A DNA stretch of 64,000 nucleotides from Amaurobius ferox (taxonomy: Eukaryota > Arthropoda > Arachnida > Araneae > Amaurobiidae): contig OX578135.1 of the NCBI GenBank assembly GCA_951213105.1, forward strand, positions 166,275,989 to 166,339,988. Direction: 5' to 3'. Below, one piece after another: positions 32,519 to 44,432 of this stretch. The notes below the pieces were generated by a model. The model was not told the origin of the DNA, did no database searches, and saw only the letters and a list, made by a program, of their open reading frames with translations. Numbering within the stretch: the first letter of the stretch is position 1; each line of letters opens with the position of its first letter. Position numbers and translations under genes: made by a program.

Positions 32519-33901
32519 GAAAGATAAATACAAACTTTTTGTTACTGAAGGTTTATTCTAAGTGATATTATTACAGCTGGAAAATAGCTGACCCTGAGAA
32601 CAAGAATTTCCATAATTATGAACCTTTTAACAGATAAGACATCTATTAATTGATTCAATATTTTTCAACTTCATTCTTTGAAAAATTATGAGGGTGCCCA
32701 TGACAAACCAGAACTAGAGAGAATTTTTACTTAAATATCACATTTAAAAACATTTTAATAAAAACTTTTAAAACACTTATCCAACAGTGATTGCTTATTT
32801 AAAAAACAATAATAATAATAAGATTTATCTTAGATAAATAATTATAGCACTAGATTTTCATAAGTCTCAGTTTGTTTTTCCTGATGAGTAAATAATAGTT
32901 GCAAATTATATTTTAAATCTTATAAAATATAATAATTAATACAATTAATAATTAATTATTTTTTAAATAACAAAATATATTTCTGATAAAGTAGAAAAAT
33001 AAATTCCAAAAACTTCTGAAATCTTTTACAATGGTTAACTCTGTCTTACTTTTGAAATTTTCTGAATTTTTGTTTATTGTGCAAACTGTATAAAACATGA
33101 TATATTTTTATAAACAACATCTAGCACATTGAAATTCTTTGGATTTCTCATTCCTAAAAAAGGCAATGTAGTGTCTCTTCATTAACTATTCTTCAAGAAA
33201 TACAAGTATCCATAACATAAAAAATTTGAGATTGAAACAAATAGTGTGAATTCATTTTACAATACTTCAAGTAAAAATATAATCTTTAAAATATGCAACA
33301 GTTATATTTAAACATGCAGTACAATAATGCAAACTGAAGCATAATAATTTTTTTTTACTTCTACAAATTATATTGAGAAAATACAATTCAAGAATTTCAA
33401 TAATAACAAATTTTGACATGATTGTCAGAATAAAACAATAGCCATAATAGGAAATGAAAACTGTTATTTATCTGAAAAGAACTTGCATCATTGTGTCGGA
33501 ATGTTATATGTGCATAAATACGTGAAATATTAAATTGAAAAAGGATAAAACACATTTAATTACATTTTTTTTAAAATTCTACATGATGTTCTAAAACAAA
33601 TTTCGAATCGAACATAAAGCATCGATAGTTAAATGTCCGCACTATACAGTAATTTTTCATTATATTTTTATTTAGACACATTGACACATAGAGAAGACTC
33701 AAAACTTTAAAATAAATGTTTGTCAAATTACGAGAACAACTTGAAAAAGTATCTCGCATCTCTCCATCGAAGTAATCACGTAAATTAAGCATTACATATT
33801 TAATCTGCCCTGCCTATTTTCCCCTAAATCAGTTTACCAAGACAAAAAATTCTATAAAAGCAGATATAAAAAAATATTTTAAAAACTATTGTTTACTTTA
33901 C

Positions 33902-34180
33902 CTTCAGCATCATCTTACACACTGACTAATAAAGAGTTCCTTGATTTTGAGAAGAAATTTCATTAGAGCTAGAGCACGAAAACTGAAAGAATACAAACTA
34001 GTCTACACTCTCTAGCACCACTATATTTGAGTTTCATATTTCTTGTGTTACAAATGAGTAGTTTAAAAGCTGTGTTCACCTGCTTCTTTCTCTTACGATT
34101 TTACCAATCGCAGAACAACACGACAGCTGATACGTCGAAAAATTCATGAACCGGCAATTGCCGCGCCAGCGAAATAGGCA
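33902..34180 (-). promoter_or_regulatory. Candidate 5' non-coding exon and promoter of the CRELD-like gene
   Basis: The local rise in GC, an inverted CCAAT word (ATTGG on the minus strand near 34110), and good donors on the minus strand (GCTGAAG|GTAAAG, exon edge 33902; GAAGCAG|GTGAAC near 34078) fit a first exon that would splice to the acceptor at 27008. This is inference from signals only; no TATA box or conserved sequence decides it. Confidence 0.3.
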
Positions 34181-37100
34181 AGAAAAGGAAAATTGATTTC
34201 TTGAGAAAATAGATAACAATTTGTGTTCTAAATTGCTGATGGTGAGCAGTGTTTCTTTCAGGAGTACCTTCAGACATGCCTTTTGTGTTAACCTAGATTC
34301 TATTTATGTGACAGCATTTATATAGATATATTTGTATAAAGCAGATAGAAAACGTGCCCCCGTAAAATTTTATTCGCCCTACCCCCGGCCAAAAAGTCCT
34401 GAAAGAAATACTGGATGAGACTAGGGCCGCCCATAGTAAGGGTTGAACACCACTTGAGTAAGAGGGCCCAGAAGAAAAAAGAACCCCCCAATTTATTTAT
34501 TTTTATTTTGTTTATTTATTTATTTATTTTTGATGGAGGGAAAGACATGTGAAATTCACAAGGAGTCGCCCGTGATAAATGTTTCTGGGAAGAGGCTCAA
34601 TTTGTATGATTGGCCTTTGTATTTTTTTTTTTTTTTTTTTTTCAACGGGAAGATAGGAAAAATTTACAAAATGGGAAAAATCAAATATGGAGGGAGCTCC
34701 TAATAAATGTTTGTATGGGGACCCACAATTTGTATGGGTTGCCTTACACACCTCATAAAGAAATTTCTGTTCCGGTATACGAAAAAGCTTATCATTTGTG
34801 CATAAACTTTTGACCTGTACAATGTTTTTAAATCTCCCTTCAACCTACAATACTACACAATGAACGAATACTACACACTACCCGACAGAATTTTCGGGCC
34901 CCTATGCAGCAAATGTGCGAGACCCTTATTAAAAAGTCATTAAAGGAATAAAATATAATAAAGGATCAATAAAAGAATAAAATAAGGGATATTATAATAA
35001 AGGACCAATAAAAGAATAAAATAAGAAAAGAATAAAATAAGGGATTCATTTTGCGGTCCATTCCCCCCAAACCTCCGGATCCCTGTGCACTGCAGTGCTC
35101 CCTTTTGCCCTTTCCTGTCGACGACCCTGACAATACATGTATATCGTATATGTTGCAAAGAGGAAAATATTGTAATGTGTTAGGGTCAAATGTATACCTC
35201 TCAGATTTACATGTTTTGGGCATCCCTGAATGCGAATCATCCGCATTTCAATGATGTCTGTAGGCATGATATCTCTCGAGCAAATAGAGCGAATCTTATA
35301 AAATTTGGTAAAATCTTTCCATATAACGTTAGAAGTCTGTTGCTTTTGGGGAAGTCGTCAATTTTTAAAACAATTTTTTTCCCCCAAAAATTGAAATATA
35401 TATATATATATATATATGTATAGAGAGAGAGAGATAAATATTATAATAAAAATTGTATGAAAATTGCCATTTTGCAAGAATTTTTTTTAATTTAAAATAA
35501 ATAACATTACTTCCAGAGCTATGCCATGCGCTGTTCCCTCGATGTTTCACGTTCACGAATTTCACGTTCACGACATAAACAGAAAAGTTCAATGATATCA
35601 AAAGCAAACTTTTCTTTCCTACCTGCTTCCTGGTCAGAAAAAAAATTCAACAAAGAACGAAAAAAATGGCAACAACTATATATTTTTATTATTATTATTA
35701 TTATTAATAGTTCAAAATATATTGGGCATAACGCGCAAATCGCATTTTCTGTGATTCCATTGATTTCAACGGAATTGAGTTATAGGGAACCTCTAATTGG
35801 TGTTATTGTTTTTCCACAATACAAAATGTAGCGAAGTTCATGTGTTGGACACATTGACCCTAGACCGTCAAATTTTATATTACTTCGCGATCCAAAGGAA
35901 ACTTGTGGAATTTTTTTGCAGTAGTGTTTTTAAAGATTTTTTTGCAGTAGTGTTTTTAAAGATACATTTATGAAAGGGTGAGGAGGCGTGTTTCGGAAAT
36001 TTGCGAATATTGCAGCTTTATAATGTTATTTTAATGAGATTCATCTGACATTCTTTTCGTATAAAGGAGGAGGAAGCTGTCAGCGGAATTGGAAACTCGA
36101 TCCCGGATCCAATATATATATATATACAAGATTTTTTTTTCTACACAGTCCCTCTGACAATTGAGTTTGAAAAAATCGTGCAGTAGTGCAGCCATCTATT
36201 GCATAATATTGTAAATGTAAATTTCTGCATGTATAATTGTATGAAACTCATGAAATTAAAAAAAAGACTAATTTAGCTTCCTTCTAATTTTCTTAGAACA
36301 TTTAAAGAACAAAATTGTTCTTTAATATTTTTTTTTTCCAAATATTTATAGCGTTAGTAAAATGCGTGAGATTGCATAGTAGTTTGTTTGATTAGACCTT
36401 ACTCTGTTTATCAGTAAGGAATTTAAAATTTAAATGAACTGCAATTTTGCAATGTAAGTGAAATATATTTTGTAATTTTTGCCCTCAAATAACTATACTA
36501 GTGAATGTAATTATTATGAAAATTCAATGTACTAACTGTATAAATTTCATAGAGAACCAATGATAATGTCCATCGAAAAAATGATTTGTAGTGCAGCCAT
36601 CTATTGACGATCTACCAAAACCATCAATTGTTCATTTTAAAAATATCCCTGTAAAAATATTCATTTTACTGATTTGTGATTTATGCAAACTTATCGTTGT
36701 TGCCCAATTTTATTTTAAAAGTAAGAATATTTTTATTTATTTATTTATTTTTTATTTTTAACTTTATTAAATTATTGTCAATAACATAGAAAAATGTGAA
36801 TTAGTTACTATTCACACCATGAATGATTGTACACTTAATACATCATATTTTATCCATTTGCCAATTTTTAATTACATACTAAAGAATATGTTTCATATTA
36901 AATATTTTTCGAAAAGAACCTAATAAACTGCAAACGTTTTTGATATCTTAGAAAAATAGAATAAGTGTGTTTTATTCATCTAATTTATAATTAAAATTTA
37001 AATATTTTGTAATCAGAGAATTCAATTCTTGTTTTCAAATGATTATTTATCTTGTGCAGAAATAAGTTTTAGTCGAAAACCTTTTAATTTCCTGTTCGCA

Positions 37101-37835
37101 AAATGTTTCAAAAACATTAATATGAATTATCTGAACTGAGAATCTTCATTAAAATATCTTACAATACAGTGAAATTCAAATACAATTTGAATGAATTCAA
37201 AATTTTATTAATAGTGCGTACACTTAAATGCAATTTAACTTCAAATTACGTCACATGCTATTTCTTGGCATTAGGAAATGCCAATTTCATCTCTCAGAGC
37301 TTTCTGATTGGACCAGGAGCTATCGATCATCAGCTCTGGCGATAAACTTTAACGCATTTGGCGATTAATCGCATCTTTTGAGAGATAAAATTTTCTATCG
37401 TTTTTGCATATTTGGCGTCATTTGAACTGACATTTGCTAATATTTTTATTCTTTTCTGGTGAGGGGAAGATGAGGCTCTACTAAAATTATTTATACGAAT
37501 ACATAGGTAAATGTATTACTATAGTTTTAAAGCATACATGAGATTCCCAAATGGCTGTCGCATAAGGGCGAAGACTTTGACCTGGCAAATAGTCAAGCTT
37601 CTACCTTCGGGTGCCCCGGGTCATTAGACTAAACAGAAGCAGTGCACTCATTCTTCCTTAATTGTAATGTTAGGGACACGACGACAACAACAACAACAAC
37701 AATTGTCAAGTACCTGGCATGCTAAAAAATCTAATGCGGAAAGGTCAACATATAACTACTTTTACATAATATAATGAATTTACTTCTTTTAGAGCTAAAC
37801 TACAAAATTTACCCGAATCTGCCCGGGATATAACA
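34181..37835. other. AT-rich DNA with minor repeats
   Basis: No gene is seen. Visible items are a poly-T at 34621, a (TA)n(GA)n tract at 35396-35434, a 26-bp direct duplication of TTTTTTTGCAGTAGTGTTTT near 35915-35962, the word GTAGTGCAGCCATCTATTG at two sites (36183 and 36591), a small inverted repeat (ATTTCATCTCTCA against its complement, 37285-37395), and an (AAC)n-tailed GC-rich stretch at 37550-37701 that may be another retroposon end. Confidence 0.5.
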
Positions 37836-37927
37836 CTTTATTTTACCTCCCAGCCGTCCAAACAGCTGCTCATGTCTCAGGACGAGTCGGACGGTTTGGG
37901 TTTTCGACATTCGACTTAATTTTACCT
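37836..37927 (+). mobile_element. 66-bp hairpin retroposon with 13-bp duplication
   Basis: CTTTATTTTACCT (37836-37848) recurs as CTTAATTTTACCT (37915-37927). The insert, in SINE sense, starts CCCAGCCGTCCAAACAGCTG and ends GTCGGACGGTTTGGGTTTTC with a few more bases. Confidence 0.8.
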
Positions 37928-38219
37928 ATTACAGTGTGTTTTTCAAACTTTTTGGTCGCTAAACCCTTTTGAAATGACAAAATTGAGCATATACAATTTT
38001 ACGAGCTATTTTAATTTTTAAAAAGTTACATGAAACTATCACGTCGCGGGGAACCTCTAGAATACTGTCTTGGAACCCTGAAAAGCGATAATTTAGCATA
38101 TTATCATATTCTATATACAGATATTCTGTTTTTATATTTTGAATAAATATATCTTACCGTATTTGAAAGTATATTTTTTTACGGATGCTTTATTTTGCGC
38201 ATTTTTTTCTGCGCATTAT

Positions 38220-38308
38220 ACGCTAAAATAGAAGATCCGGCCATTCATCTTGCTGCTCTAAGTCCTTGGACGAGCCGAATGGTCTGGGCTTTTGACGCTA
38301 AAATAGAA
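38220..38308 (+). mobile_element. 61-bp hairpin retroposon with perfect 14-bp duplication
   Basis: ACGCTAAAATAGAA is repeated exactly at 38220-38233 and 38295-38308. The 61-bp insert starts GATCCGGCCATTCATCTTGC and ends GCCGAATGGTCTGGGCTTTT plus one base. Confidence 0.85.
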
Positions 38309-38444
38309 ACATTCAAAAACTCGTTATTTATCTTCTATAATAATTAAAAGGGGAAAATTATTAGGGGAAAATCAAAACATCGTACGGACATAAAATTTAG
38401 TACACAGGTACTTCAATGCACGGGACGATACACCTGGGTGGTCC

Positions 38445-39075
38445 GCCCCGCAGACTTTTTCAGGGTGCATTCCAATTCCTAAACGTAAAACTACAACGTA
38501 GCATTAAAAATTCAGATATAGGAACATTGACTCACATTCCTGAGGCTCTTGGCGATATAACTTTTTGAGGAATACCCAGAATTCTTCAACCTTCTGTATA
38601 TGTCAGTATTTGAAAACATGGCATTATTTGAAAAGAACAGATTGGACTTTAAAAAATCAATTAAACATTTTAACATAAGCTTGATATGAAAAATAAAATT
38701 AAAAAAATAAAAAAGAATTAAAGAAAAAGAATTTATAAAATAAATGCTTTAAAGATCCCTTCGATGCGAGCATTTAAAATATAAAAATGAAGTCAATTAT
38801 TATACGGAAAGGAGGGGGGGGGGGGGGATACTAACCGCGCTCAGGCTCAGGGCTGCTGTAGTTTGCAACTTTTACGACTGTTGGTGGCTCCATCTATTTT
38901 CCAGTTCCTTAACATAGAACTACAGTGCTAACGGAGTTTTTATTCATTATAAAATTCAGATATATGAACATTGCCTCTCAATTTCCATGATTTAAAAAAA
39001 AGGTTCATGGGGCTGTTGGCGATATCACTTTATGAAGAGGACCCAGCTTAAGTACTTCAACCTCCGGTATGTGCA
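38445..39075 (+). repeat. Two direct copies of an unclassified ~180-bp repeat
   Basis: Copies at about 38445-38620 and 38870-39075 share CAGTTCCTTAACATAGAACT-type wording, AATTCAGATATA(G/T)GAACATTG, TTGGCGATAT(A/C)ACTTT and CTTCAACCT(T/C)C(T/G)GTAT. A G-run of 16 lies between them. The class is unknown. Confidence 0.5.
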
Positions 39076-39282
39076 AGACCAATAACTAAAAATAATTTAA
39101 AACTTAACATTTCGAAGATTCCGTCAATGTAAACATATGAAATTTAAAAATTAACGCTGTCATCGCACAGAAAAGAGGGAGGAGATAAGTGTCACCCATT
39201 TAAGTACCGACCTGTTGCAGTTTGGAGATTATAGTAGAAGCTGGAATTAAAATGGAGTGATCGTTATGGTTGCACTCAGAAA

Positions 39283-39340
39283 GGCCCTACTCGATTACGC
39301 AACGCGACGCGTCTGTCACGTTGCGTAATCGAGTGAGGCC
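39283..39340. repeat. Palindrome with 22-bp arms (20 of 22 pairing)
   Basis: GGCCCTACTCGATTACGCAA CG pairs with CGTTGCGTAATCGAGTGAGG CC across a 14-base centre that itself contains the palindrome GACGCGTC. The sixteen innermost pairs are perfect. Next to it AGGCCGGATTCACACTGATG resembles the ends of PIF/Harbinger-type elements; no target duplication was identified. Confidence 0.7.
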
Positions 39341-39383
39341 GTGCACTTAGGCCGGATTCACACTGATGCGTTCGTCCGTTGCG

Positions 39384-39770
39384 TTAGCAATGCGTCAGAG
39401 AAGCAACGCAGAGCATCGATTCAAACTTGCCATTCCACGCATTGTGATTCCACGTATGCATGGACTTATCCCTCTTGACCAGACAGACCCAGATCCCTCT
39501 CACCAGACGATCGCTTCGTGCGGGCAGGGAAACATCCTCGGCAGTAACTATGTTGCACCCTGCGATGTCTCCCGTTTTTGTTCCAAATGAAAGAATCTCT
39601 TCAGTGGCTGTCCATAGTTCGTTGTTTTTTAAGTCCAGGTCATATACGTGTTTTCTTAAAAAGTCTAGTCCGAGAATGCATGGGTCAGAAAAATCTGCAA
39701 CGTAAGCAATATGATGATAGCGGCTCGCCCCGATTGAAATAGTAAGTACCATTTTTCCATGCACATTCAC
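39384..39770 (-). pseudogene. Gypsy aspartic protease fragment
   Basis: The reading has VNVHGKMVLTISIGASRYHH and VADFSDPCILGLDFLRKH, the flap-to-C-terminal part of a retropepsin as in gypsy elements (the usual ILGxDFL motif). The catalytic DTG would lie upstream, in sequence that has lost its frame. Its last residues run into the palindrome-rich region at 39340-39420, where homology ends. Confidence 0.65.
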
Positions 39771-39867
39771 TATTTCTCCAGTAACTCCAGAGAGATGGAG
39801 AGTGCCGTATGAAGAAGTTGGCCGTTAATTCGGCGAGCTACTTCAATTTGAATGCTGATCACATTCG

Positions 39868-40379
39868 CTAGAAGTATTTGACATTCGATGTTGTTTGTAC
39901 GACCCATGATGTAAAGTCGCTAAAGTCCATCATCTCCTCCGTGCAACGATGAAATCTCGAAGGTCTTAGATGGCGCATTTTCAGAATGGAACGTCCCTTT
40001 AATATCTTGAAGAATAGGCAGTTTCTCCTCATATGTCTTCTTTTTCCGCGGATCCAGCACACCAGTTCCTTCGCAAACGAATAAGATGTTCGCTTGTCGT
40101 TGTTTTATATATGCAGCATGTCCTTTATTTTCTTCATAGTGTTGAAGACACAGACCACTCGACTGACCCATGGGTTTACAGTAGCCGTTTGAGTGGCCGG
40201 GAGAGTTCCTTCACAATGTGCATCATCTCAGATTTTGAAGCGCTGTCAGTCACAGCCGCGCCACGTACAATAGATCAATTAAGCCTGCGAGATGCTTGTC
40301 CAGAGGCTTCAAATTTACTGGCTAGGAACAGCGCAGCTCTCAGATCCTTGCATTCGGTCATAAGAACGGCGTGTTGGAT
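39868..40379 (-). pseudogene. Gypsy gag C-terminal part with decayed zinc knuckle
   Basis: Just left of the LINE the minus strand reads QHAVLMTECKDLRAALFLAS, typical of gypsy gag after the capsid-like region. Further on, CWIRGKRRHMRRNC is a CCHC knuckle whose second Cys has become Arg. Frames change several times, and the 66-bp hairpin insertion at 40143 lies between the two parts. Confidence 0.55.
40132..40219 (+). mobile_element. 66-bp hairpin retroposon inside the gypsy gag
   Basis: The insert (40143-40208) begins GTTGAAGACACAGACC-like wording (TGAAGACACAGACCACTCGA) and ends GAGTGGCCGGGAGAGTTC. CTTCATAGTGT and CTTCACAATGT flank it, an 11-bp duplication with two changes. It is the least certain member of the family. 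Confidence 0.55.
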
Positions 40380-40393
40380 TTCTGAGTCACGAA

Positions 40394-40633
40394 CGCAGAA
40401 ATCCTCCCAACAATCATACTGATCAAGACAAAACAACCCCATTTAACGATTTGCTAAAAATTTACAACGAAGCCAAAGTATTATTCCAATACCTAAATAT
40501 AAACAAAATCCTAAAATTTCTTAAAGAACTAGGCAAAATTTTTCAAACTAACATCCCCATTGTTGACAAAGGCCTTCAAATATTAGTACTAGTAGATCAC
40601 CATTTTAATCAGAACCCCAATAGCCAATCATGA
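40394..40633 (+). pseudogene. Jockey LINE ORF1, C-terminal part
   Basis: The frame is open from the truncation point to TGA at 40631-40633 (FNDLLKIYNEAKVLFQYLNI, then LKFLKELGKIF). The ORF1 stop overlaps the ORF2 start as ATGA, an arrangement used for re-initiation in related LINEs. The knuckle region of ORF1 is missing because of the 5' truncation. Confidence 0.65.
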
Positions 40634-41349
40634 TCCCCCCACCAAATGCTTTCACCATCATATCGTGGAACGCCAACGGAATCAAAAGCAAGATTCACGA
40701 ACTCAGAGATTTCATCGAAGAACACAAACCTCATATCTTACTAATTCAAGAAACCAAGACCAAAGACCCCCCCAACAATTTCCGCATTCCAAATTACTCT
40801 TCATTCCACACACCTCGTCCTAGCAACACTAATACACAGCACGGCGGTACCGTAATTTACATTAAAAGCAACATTGAACACGTAAACATAACTCCTCTAG
40901 ACACAAACATTATCGAACACACATTAATTAAATTTAAACTTCCTAACTCTCATTACATTCTTATAGGCTCTATATACGCAACACACAAGTCAAGACATAA
41001 CATAGCAGACGATCTCTCTGCCTTATTTGGCATTCATGACAGATCAATTATGATGGGGGACTTCAATGCCCACCATACTTATTGGGGCTGCAGCCGAAGG
41101 ACCAAATATGGTATAGACATCAACACACACATAAACAACACAAATCTCAGACACCTTTTCCCTAATACATCCACCAGACACAACACTAGAACAACCTCTA
41201 TAATTGACTTTGCCCTTCTTAATAACATTCCCGCCCCTCACGAAATCCACACCATAAATGACCTTTGCTCAGACCATCTCCCCATAAAACTCACTCTTTA
41301 TTTTAATACTAACTTCCCAATCACTTCCTCAATTAAATCCACAAATTGA
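40630..41349 (+). pseudogene. Jockey LINE ORF2, endonuclease domain
   Basis: Motifs: IISWNANGIKSKIHELRDFI (N-terminal Asn), LLIQETK (catalytic Glu), IMMGDFNAHHTYWG (Asp/Asn pair), IIDFAL and CSDHLPI (Asp-His). The domain nicks target DNA to start reverse transcription. The reading ends at TGA (41347-41349) where relatives have Trp, so TGG to TGA is likely; the same frame continues for ~60 more codons. Confidence 0.8.
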
Positions 41350-43316
41350 AAAAAATTTAATGGAATCCTTTCTAACTCCCCACTTTTAATAGCAAAAATA
41401 AATAACTCCCAGGATATAGATGACTGCACACAAAAACTGACCAATGAAATTAAATCTGCCATCGCCACAGCGACCTCTTACAACCCTCCCCCCCCCACAC
41501 ACACACATCACAAACTTCCCTTTCATATAAAAAAAACTAATTAAAAAAAGCAACGAAACCAGACACAGATGGCAAACTACTCGCTTCCCCCCCTTTTAAA
41601 ACACACCTTAACAATTTAAGCAAACAAGTCAAAATTCAAATTAAATCACACAAACAACATCAATGGAAACGCTTCATCAACACGCTCGCTCCCACAGATA
41701 ACTCACTGTGGGAGTTTGTCAAAAAAATAAAAAACCCTAGAATACACATTACTCACCTTACCACCAACCAAGGCACCATACACACAAACACTGAAATTGC
41801 TAATGCACTTGCAAACAACTACGAAGAGCAATTTTCAGAAAACCTTAACCTTGACTGCCCTCTAATTGAAAATGAAGTAACGACTGAATTAGTTTCCTTT
41901 TTCAATAGCCCCCCCAGAAACACAACTATTCCTGCACCTCCCTCGGAAGTAATCAATGAAATCAAAAAACTCAAAAATAGAAAAGCCCCCGGAAACGATA
42001 ATATTAATAATAAAGCAATTAAATCCCTTCCCATCAACATTATCTATTATCTGACTACAATCATTAATTCCATTCTAAAATTAAACTATTTCCCAAAAAA
42101 ATGGAAGACAGCAGTTGTCATTGGCATCCCGAAACCAGGCGAAGACCACACCCTAGCCCAAAATTATAGACCGATCAGCCTTCTAAACTCTTTAAGCAAA
42201 CTTACGGAGCGAATTATCCACAATAGAATCAAACAACACATAGAATCCAATGACATTATTAAACCGGAACAATTCGGCTTTAGGCCTCTACACTCAACAA
42301 CACACCAGCTGGTCAGGGTCACCGAATTCATCACCGAAGGTCTTGAAATCGGCCTCTCCACTGGATTTCTTCTTATTGACGTCTCGAAGGCATTTGATAA
42401 GCTGTGGCATGATGCTTTAATATACAAATTAATTCAGCAAAATATGCCAGACTCACTCATCCATTTAATAAACTCCTACCTTCGAGACAGATCATTTATC
42501 GTCCGCTACAAAAACACGTACTCCAATCAGAAACCTCTCAGGGCCGGAGTCCCACAAGGCTAACAATTGGCTCCGACCCTTTTTAATCTTTACATTAATG
42601 ACATACCTAGAGCACCCAACAATCACCTCGCTATATACGCGGACGACACAGCCATCTACACTAGAAGCTCAAAAAGATTTGTAATTCGCTCCAGACTTCA
42701 AAAGCACATAAACACAATTTCCGCCTGGTTTCGCGATTGGAAAATAAAAATTAATGAAAGCAAAACTAAATGCATCCTTTTCTCGAAAAAACATAAAAAA
42801 CCCAAAGAAATTAAAATTAATGACAATACCATTCCATATGTAAATACTGCTAAATATCTTGGGCTAACCCTTGATGCCAAAATGACATGGAAACCCCATA
42901 TTAAAAATACCATCAAGAAATTTCATGCGGCCAGAAACATGCTGTCTTCCATAATGCACTCCCCCCATGCCAGCTACCAAAATAAAACACTTCTATATAA
43001 AACAGTTCTTCGACCAATCTTACTTTACAGTTCCACGATATGGGGATTTACTGAAGCTACCAACTTAAAAAAAATACAGAGAGTTCAAAACAAAACCCTT
43101 CGTTTCATAAGAAAAGTCCCCAGATTCCTTAGGAATGACGTCATACATCAAGACTTCGGGATCAACAAAATTAATAACCAGATTGCCAAAAATGCAAATA
43201 AATTCTTCCAAAATCTTAATAAAATTCCCTATGAAGAGATTTGTAATCTCCCTGAATACGATCCGCACCAATGGAAGTTCAGGAAAAAGCCCAGAGCCTC
43301 TACAATATTAGTATAA
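41350..43316 (+). pseudogene. Jockey LINE ORF2, reverse transcriptase, with lesions
   Basis: Between 41350 and about 41600 there is a frameshift near C-runs. From about 41900 the frame is open to 43316 except for TAA at 42561-42563, in GVPQG-stop-QLAPTLFN, where relatives have Ser or Ala. Motifs are NYRPISLLNSLSK, DVSKAFDKLWHD and the catalytic YADD in AIYADDTAIYTRS. It ends without RNase H, as is usual for Jockey. Confidence 0.8.
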
Positions 43317-43580
43317 CTTCCAAGCCAATCAAAATTAATTCTAAATTCTAAACTTATGAATAACAGTAAATTTTGAAAACTTAAAAAAAAAAAAAAATTA
43401 TATCATAATCTTTTCGCACATCCAAATCATTTTATTAAGCATTTTCATCCCCCTTTTATGGAGCATTTTATGTATTTCAGAGCACAAGACCTTAAAAAGA
43501 CATCTCGGAGATACGGCCAAATTTGGCCAGGTGCTCCTGAACGACAACCCAAGGCTGCTGCTGCTGTTCTGAGTCACGAA

Positions 43581-44396
43581 TGGTATCTATGAAATACTGC
43601 GCTGCAAGGTCTTCACGAACATCCATAGGGCATTCCGCGATGGATAATTGCGAAAGTCGTTAAATATCCGATGCCAGTTCCTATAGACTCTCTCTAGATT
43701 TTTGTCGAATTATTCTCCACATAACGGAGTTCCAGGGCATTGGTCAGAACTACGAAGTCCAGATGTTTCTCAGTCGGGAGCTTCTGTAAAATATCAGCTG
43801 CAGGACCTCGAAGGGAAGCTGTTCCATTCGTTCGCCTCTGCGATGATGTTGAACTGCTCCTTAAAATTCATCCAAATGCTCTGTTCGTTATACGCAGGTG
43901 ATTTTACTTTGCATCGTGACGGCATGCATAAATCATTATTGACGACTAATGATTTTCGCTCCACAGCCATTAATCTCTTTTCAAGCTTCTTCACGATTTC
44001 ACTTACATCGCCGAATTTCCGCCGAACACTCTCTTGCACTGCTCTCATCACCTCCTTTACCTCTTCTTGTCCGGCTTCCATTATGATTGGCATAGCATTG
44101 ACCTCTTCTTTCATCTCGGTTTGAACGGATTCAATTTCTTCTTTCATCTCGGCCTGCCTCTCTTTCATTTCTTCTTGAATATGTTCTTTTATGGCTATAA
44201 TCTCTTCTTTCATCGCTTCTTGTCCGGCCTTCATCGCTTCTTGAACGGCTTCAACGTTTCTTGTCCAACTTTCATCTCGTCTTCTACGGCTTTCATAGCT
44301 TCTCTCATATCGTTTTGTCCTACTTTAATTTTTTCTTCTATAACTTCTTGTCCGGTTTTCATCACGTCTTGTACGAAATTTCATAGCTTCTTTCAT
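43581..44396 (-). pseudogene. Gypsy gag N-terminal part with MK-x-GQE repeats
   Basis: From the candidate ATG at 44396 the coding sequence shows degenerate repeats around MKAGQEAMKEEI, with a frame change near 44250, then a coiled-coil (43794-44234, EEMKERQAEMKEEIESVQTE) and the gag segment KVKSPAYNEQSIWMNFKEQF. Downstream pieces such as RNWHRIFNDFRNYPSRNALW appear in other frames before the LINE at 43566. The repeated heptad-like units probably form an alpha-helical rod ahead of the capsid-like domain. Confidence 0.65.
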
Positions 44397-44432
44397 CTTG
44401 CAACAATATAATTAACATTGTCACTTTTAAAA

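Larger units (their letters stand above)
40380..43580 (+). mobile_element. 5'-truncated Jockey-clade LINE with 14-bp duplication
   Basis: TTCTGAGTCACGAA occurs exactly at 40380-40393 and 43567-43580. The LINE between (40394-43566) starts inside ORF1, continues with ORF2 endonuclease and reverse transcriptase, has no RNase H, and ends after a ~250-bp 3' region with CTG repeats. These traits fit the Jockey clade. Base use is A/C-rich on the coding strand, unlike the I-group LINE. It interrupts the gypsy gag precisely: the flanking gag codons meet in frame if the insert and one duplication are ignored. Confidence 0.85.

Noticed and set aside
34610..34813. 67-codon frame starting in a poly-T run.
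   Set aside because: The phenylalanine run comes from poly-T, and the rest shows no domain or conservation signal.
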